Shown here: piece by piece, positions 32,249 to 33,751 of the stretch | Layout: the number at the start of each line of letters is the position of its first letter | Numbering within the stretch: the stretch's first letter is position 1 | Source of the DNA: Alphaproteobacteria bacterium | Lineage (GTDB): Bacteria > Pseudomonadota > Alphaproteobacteria > Sphingomonadales > Kordiimonadaceae | Reading direction: 5' to 3' | Assembly (NCBI GenBank): GCA_021774695.1 | Contig: JAJFIU010000121.1 | Coordinates: forward strand, 1 to 33,751 | Length of the DNA stretch: 33,751 nucleotides | Notes under the pieces: generated by a model | The model's input: the letters and a program-made list of their open reading frames with translations, nothing else | What the model was told of the DNA's origin: nothing | The model's database searches: none | Translations under genes and position numbers: made by a program

Positions 32249-33751
32249 ATGAAATATACAAAACTATTGGGCGCCGCTAAAATTGCGGGGTTAGCTGCCT
32301 TTATGGCTGTAGGAACGCTGGGGCAGCCCGTTTTGGCGGCAGACGAAAACCCGTTCGCCGCCCTTAAACTGCGTAATATGGGTCCAGCGCTTACATCTGG
32401 CCGGGTTTCAGATTTTGCGTTTCATAAAGATGCACCACAATCCTTCTATTTGGCAACTGCCTCGGGCAATTTATGGAAAACCGAAAACAATGGCACTACA
32501 TGGCAAGCGCTTTTTGAAAAAGAAGGCTCTTTCGCCATTGGTTCGGTTGTTATTGACCCCAATAACCCGGACACTGTGTGGGTTGGAACCGGCGAAAATA
32601 ACGCGCAGCGTTCGGTGGCGAACGGTGACGGTATTTACAAGTCCATAGACGGCGGCAAGACATGGTCAAATATGGGTTTGAAAGAGTCTGGCCATATTAG
32701 CCAGATATGGGTGGACCCGGCCGACAGCAACACGGTGCTGGTTGCGTCGCAGGGCCCGCTTTGGAATGCCGGCGGTGATCGCGGCCTCTATAAAACCACG
32801 GACGGCGGTAAAATCTGGAACCACATTCTGGAGATAGACGAACACACCGGTGTAAACGAGTTTGTTGTCGACCCGCGCGACAGTGATAATGTGGTGGTGT
32901 CAACCTACCAACGCCGGCGTCATGTTTGGGTGCTTATCAATGGTGGCCCTGGAAGCGGCATCCAGCGCACCACGGATGGCGGCGCGAGCTGGCAGAAAGT
33001 AAATTCCGGCTTGCCATCAAAAGATGATATGGGCCGCATTGGTCTGGCGGGAGCACCCTCTGCGCCTAATACTATCTATGCTATTATCGAGGCCAGTAAC
33101 GCCGAGCGCGGCGTGTATCGCTCGGACAATTTTGGTGTTACATGGCGCAAACAGTCCAAGCATATGACCACCAGCCCGCAGTATTACAACGAAATCATCG
33201 TTGACCCGAACAATGCTGAACGATTGTACTCCATGGACACCTTTACCAGTGTGTCGAACGATGGCGGTAAGAGTTTCACTAGACTGTCTTATAGGTTCCG
33301 GCATGTGGATGACCACGCGATGTGGATTGACCCCAAAAACAGCAACCATATGTATATTGGCGGCGACGGCGGTGCCTATGAAAGCTGGGATATGGGGTCC
33401 ACATGGCGACATATAAGAAACCTGCCGATTACCCAGTTTTACCGTATCCAGCCCGATAACGCCGAGCCATTTTACAATGTGTGCGGCGGCACCCAGGATA
33501 ACAATTCACTGTGCGCACCTTCCCGGACAACGAATATGCACGGGGTTGGCAACGAAGATTGGACGATTATTTTGGGCGGCGATGGTTACGAGGCGCAGAT
33601 CGATCCCACCGATCCTAATATTATCTATACCCAGTACCAATATGGTGGCTTGGCGCGCTATGACCGACGCACTGGCGAGCGGGTTTACATCGCACCTCAA
33701 ACCGGATCGGGTGAAAACGCGCCTAAATGGAACTGGAATACCCCACTGGTT
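32249..33751 (+). CDS. Exported Asp-box (BNR/VPS10-like) beta-propeller protein, paralogue 3 (runs off window)
   Basis: The first 501 codons of a third paralogue, open to the window edge. ATG 32249 follows GAGGACAGA. The signal peptide MKYTKLLGAAKIAGLAAFMA... ends at VLA-AD. The mature start (LKLRNMGPALTSGRVSDFAF) parallels the GPWRGGRV and GPAAMSGRV openings of the other two. Asp-boxes include SIDGGKTW, TTDGGKIW, TTDGGASW and SNDGGKSF. CGGTQDNNSLCAPS (from about residue 412) matches the GGxQDN motif of paralogues 1 and 2, but is bracketed by two cysteines that could form a disulfide. The DIDPTDPNIIYTQYQYGG-like blade follows. Expected total length about 1050 residues; at least 550 lie beyond the window. 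Confidence 0.87.
   Translation, partial: MKYTKLLGAAKIAGLAAFMAVGTLGQPVLAADENPFAALKLRNMGPALTSGRVSDFAFHKDAPQSFYLATASGNLWKTENNGTTWQALFEKEGSFAIGSVVIDPNNPDTVWVGTGENNAQRSVANGDGIYKSIDGGKTWSNMGLKESGHISQIWVDPADSNTVLVASQGPLWNAGGDRGLYKTTDGGKIWNHILEIDEHTGVNEFVVDPRDSDNVVVSTYQRRRHVWVLINGGPGSGIQRTTDGGASWQKVNSGLPSKDDMGRIGLAGAPSAPNTIYAIIEASNAERGVYRSDNFGVTWRKQSKHMTTSPQYYNEIIVDPNNAERLYSMDTFTSVSNDGGKSFTRLSYRFRHVDDHAMWIDPKNSNHMYIGGDGGAYESWDMGSTWRHIRNLPITQFYRIQPDNAEPFYNVCGGTQDNNSLCAPSRTTNMHGVGNEDWTIILGGDGYEAQIDPTDPNIIYTQYQYGGLARYDRRTGERVYIAPQTGSGENAPKWNWNTPLV

Overview
The window reads as the chromosome of a Gram-negative bacterium, most likely a marine or salt-exposed alphaproteobacterium. Supporting signs are an FNR/FixK-type regulator with TTGAY-N4-RTCAA boxes, an EctR-like MarR regulator beside a BCCT osmolyte transporter, an Atm1-type ABC exporter, a LACTB-like hydrolase, lipoproteins and a TonB-receptor/PepSY remnant. 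Base composition looks close to balanced by eye. I cannot name genus or family from sequence alone. No intact tRNA, rRNA, CRISPR array or complete mobile element was found.

Region 1 (1-1104, minus strand): the start of a BCCT transporter that runs off the left edge, and a MarR/EctR-like regulator, probably an osmoprotection module.

Region 2 (about 1345-12540): an 11-kb phosphate/polyphosphate block. It begins with an FNR-family regulator that keeps four candidate Fe-S cysteines and the FNR DNA-contact residues. It continues with a universal stress protein overlapping a Na/Pi cotransporter, a CBS-pair protein, a DUF47 PhoU-like protein with a Pit transporter, a helix-hairpin-helix protein with a histone-H1-like polylysine tail, PPK2 and PPK1. 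Three perfect FNR/FixK-type palindromes (2454-2467, 5396-5409, 8606-8619) lie in its three divergent promoter regions. A dispersed repeat whose core resembles the anticodon arm of initiator tRNA flanks the block as direct copies (about 1345-1545 and 12340-12539). The reading is an oxygen-controlled polyphosphate regulon: phosphate import, polyP synthesis and use, and perhaps polyP-granule/nucleoid organisation.

Region 3 (about 11.9-13.0 kb): degenerate intergenic DNA with the second repeat copy, a strong hairpin and the N-terminal remnant of an IS110-family transposase.

Region 4 (13.1-24.5 kb): mostly unlinked genes. These are an MsrQ-like haem membrane protein, an HHH lipoprotein, a small exported Cys-rich protein, a LACTB-like serine hydrolase, a YghU-type glutathione transferase, a small membrane protein with a clear terminator, a cytochrome c/streptogramin-lyase-like propeller, a PQQ-type sugar dehydrogenase, an Atm1-type exporter and a YtcJ-like amidohydrolase lipoprotein.

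Region 5 (24.85 kb to the end): the C-terminal stub of a TonB-dependent receptor, a PepSY membrane protein, and three tandem, exported, Asp-box (BNR/sortilin-type) beta-propeller paralogues of about 1050-1090 residues, the third cut by the window edge. Each spacer between the propeller genes carries a stable hairpin.
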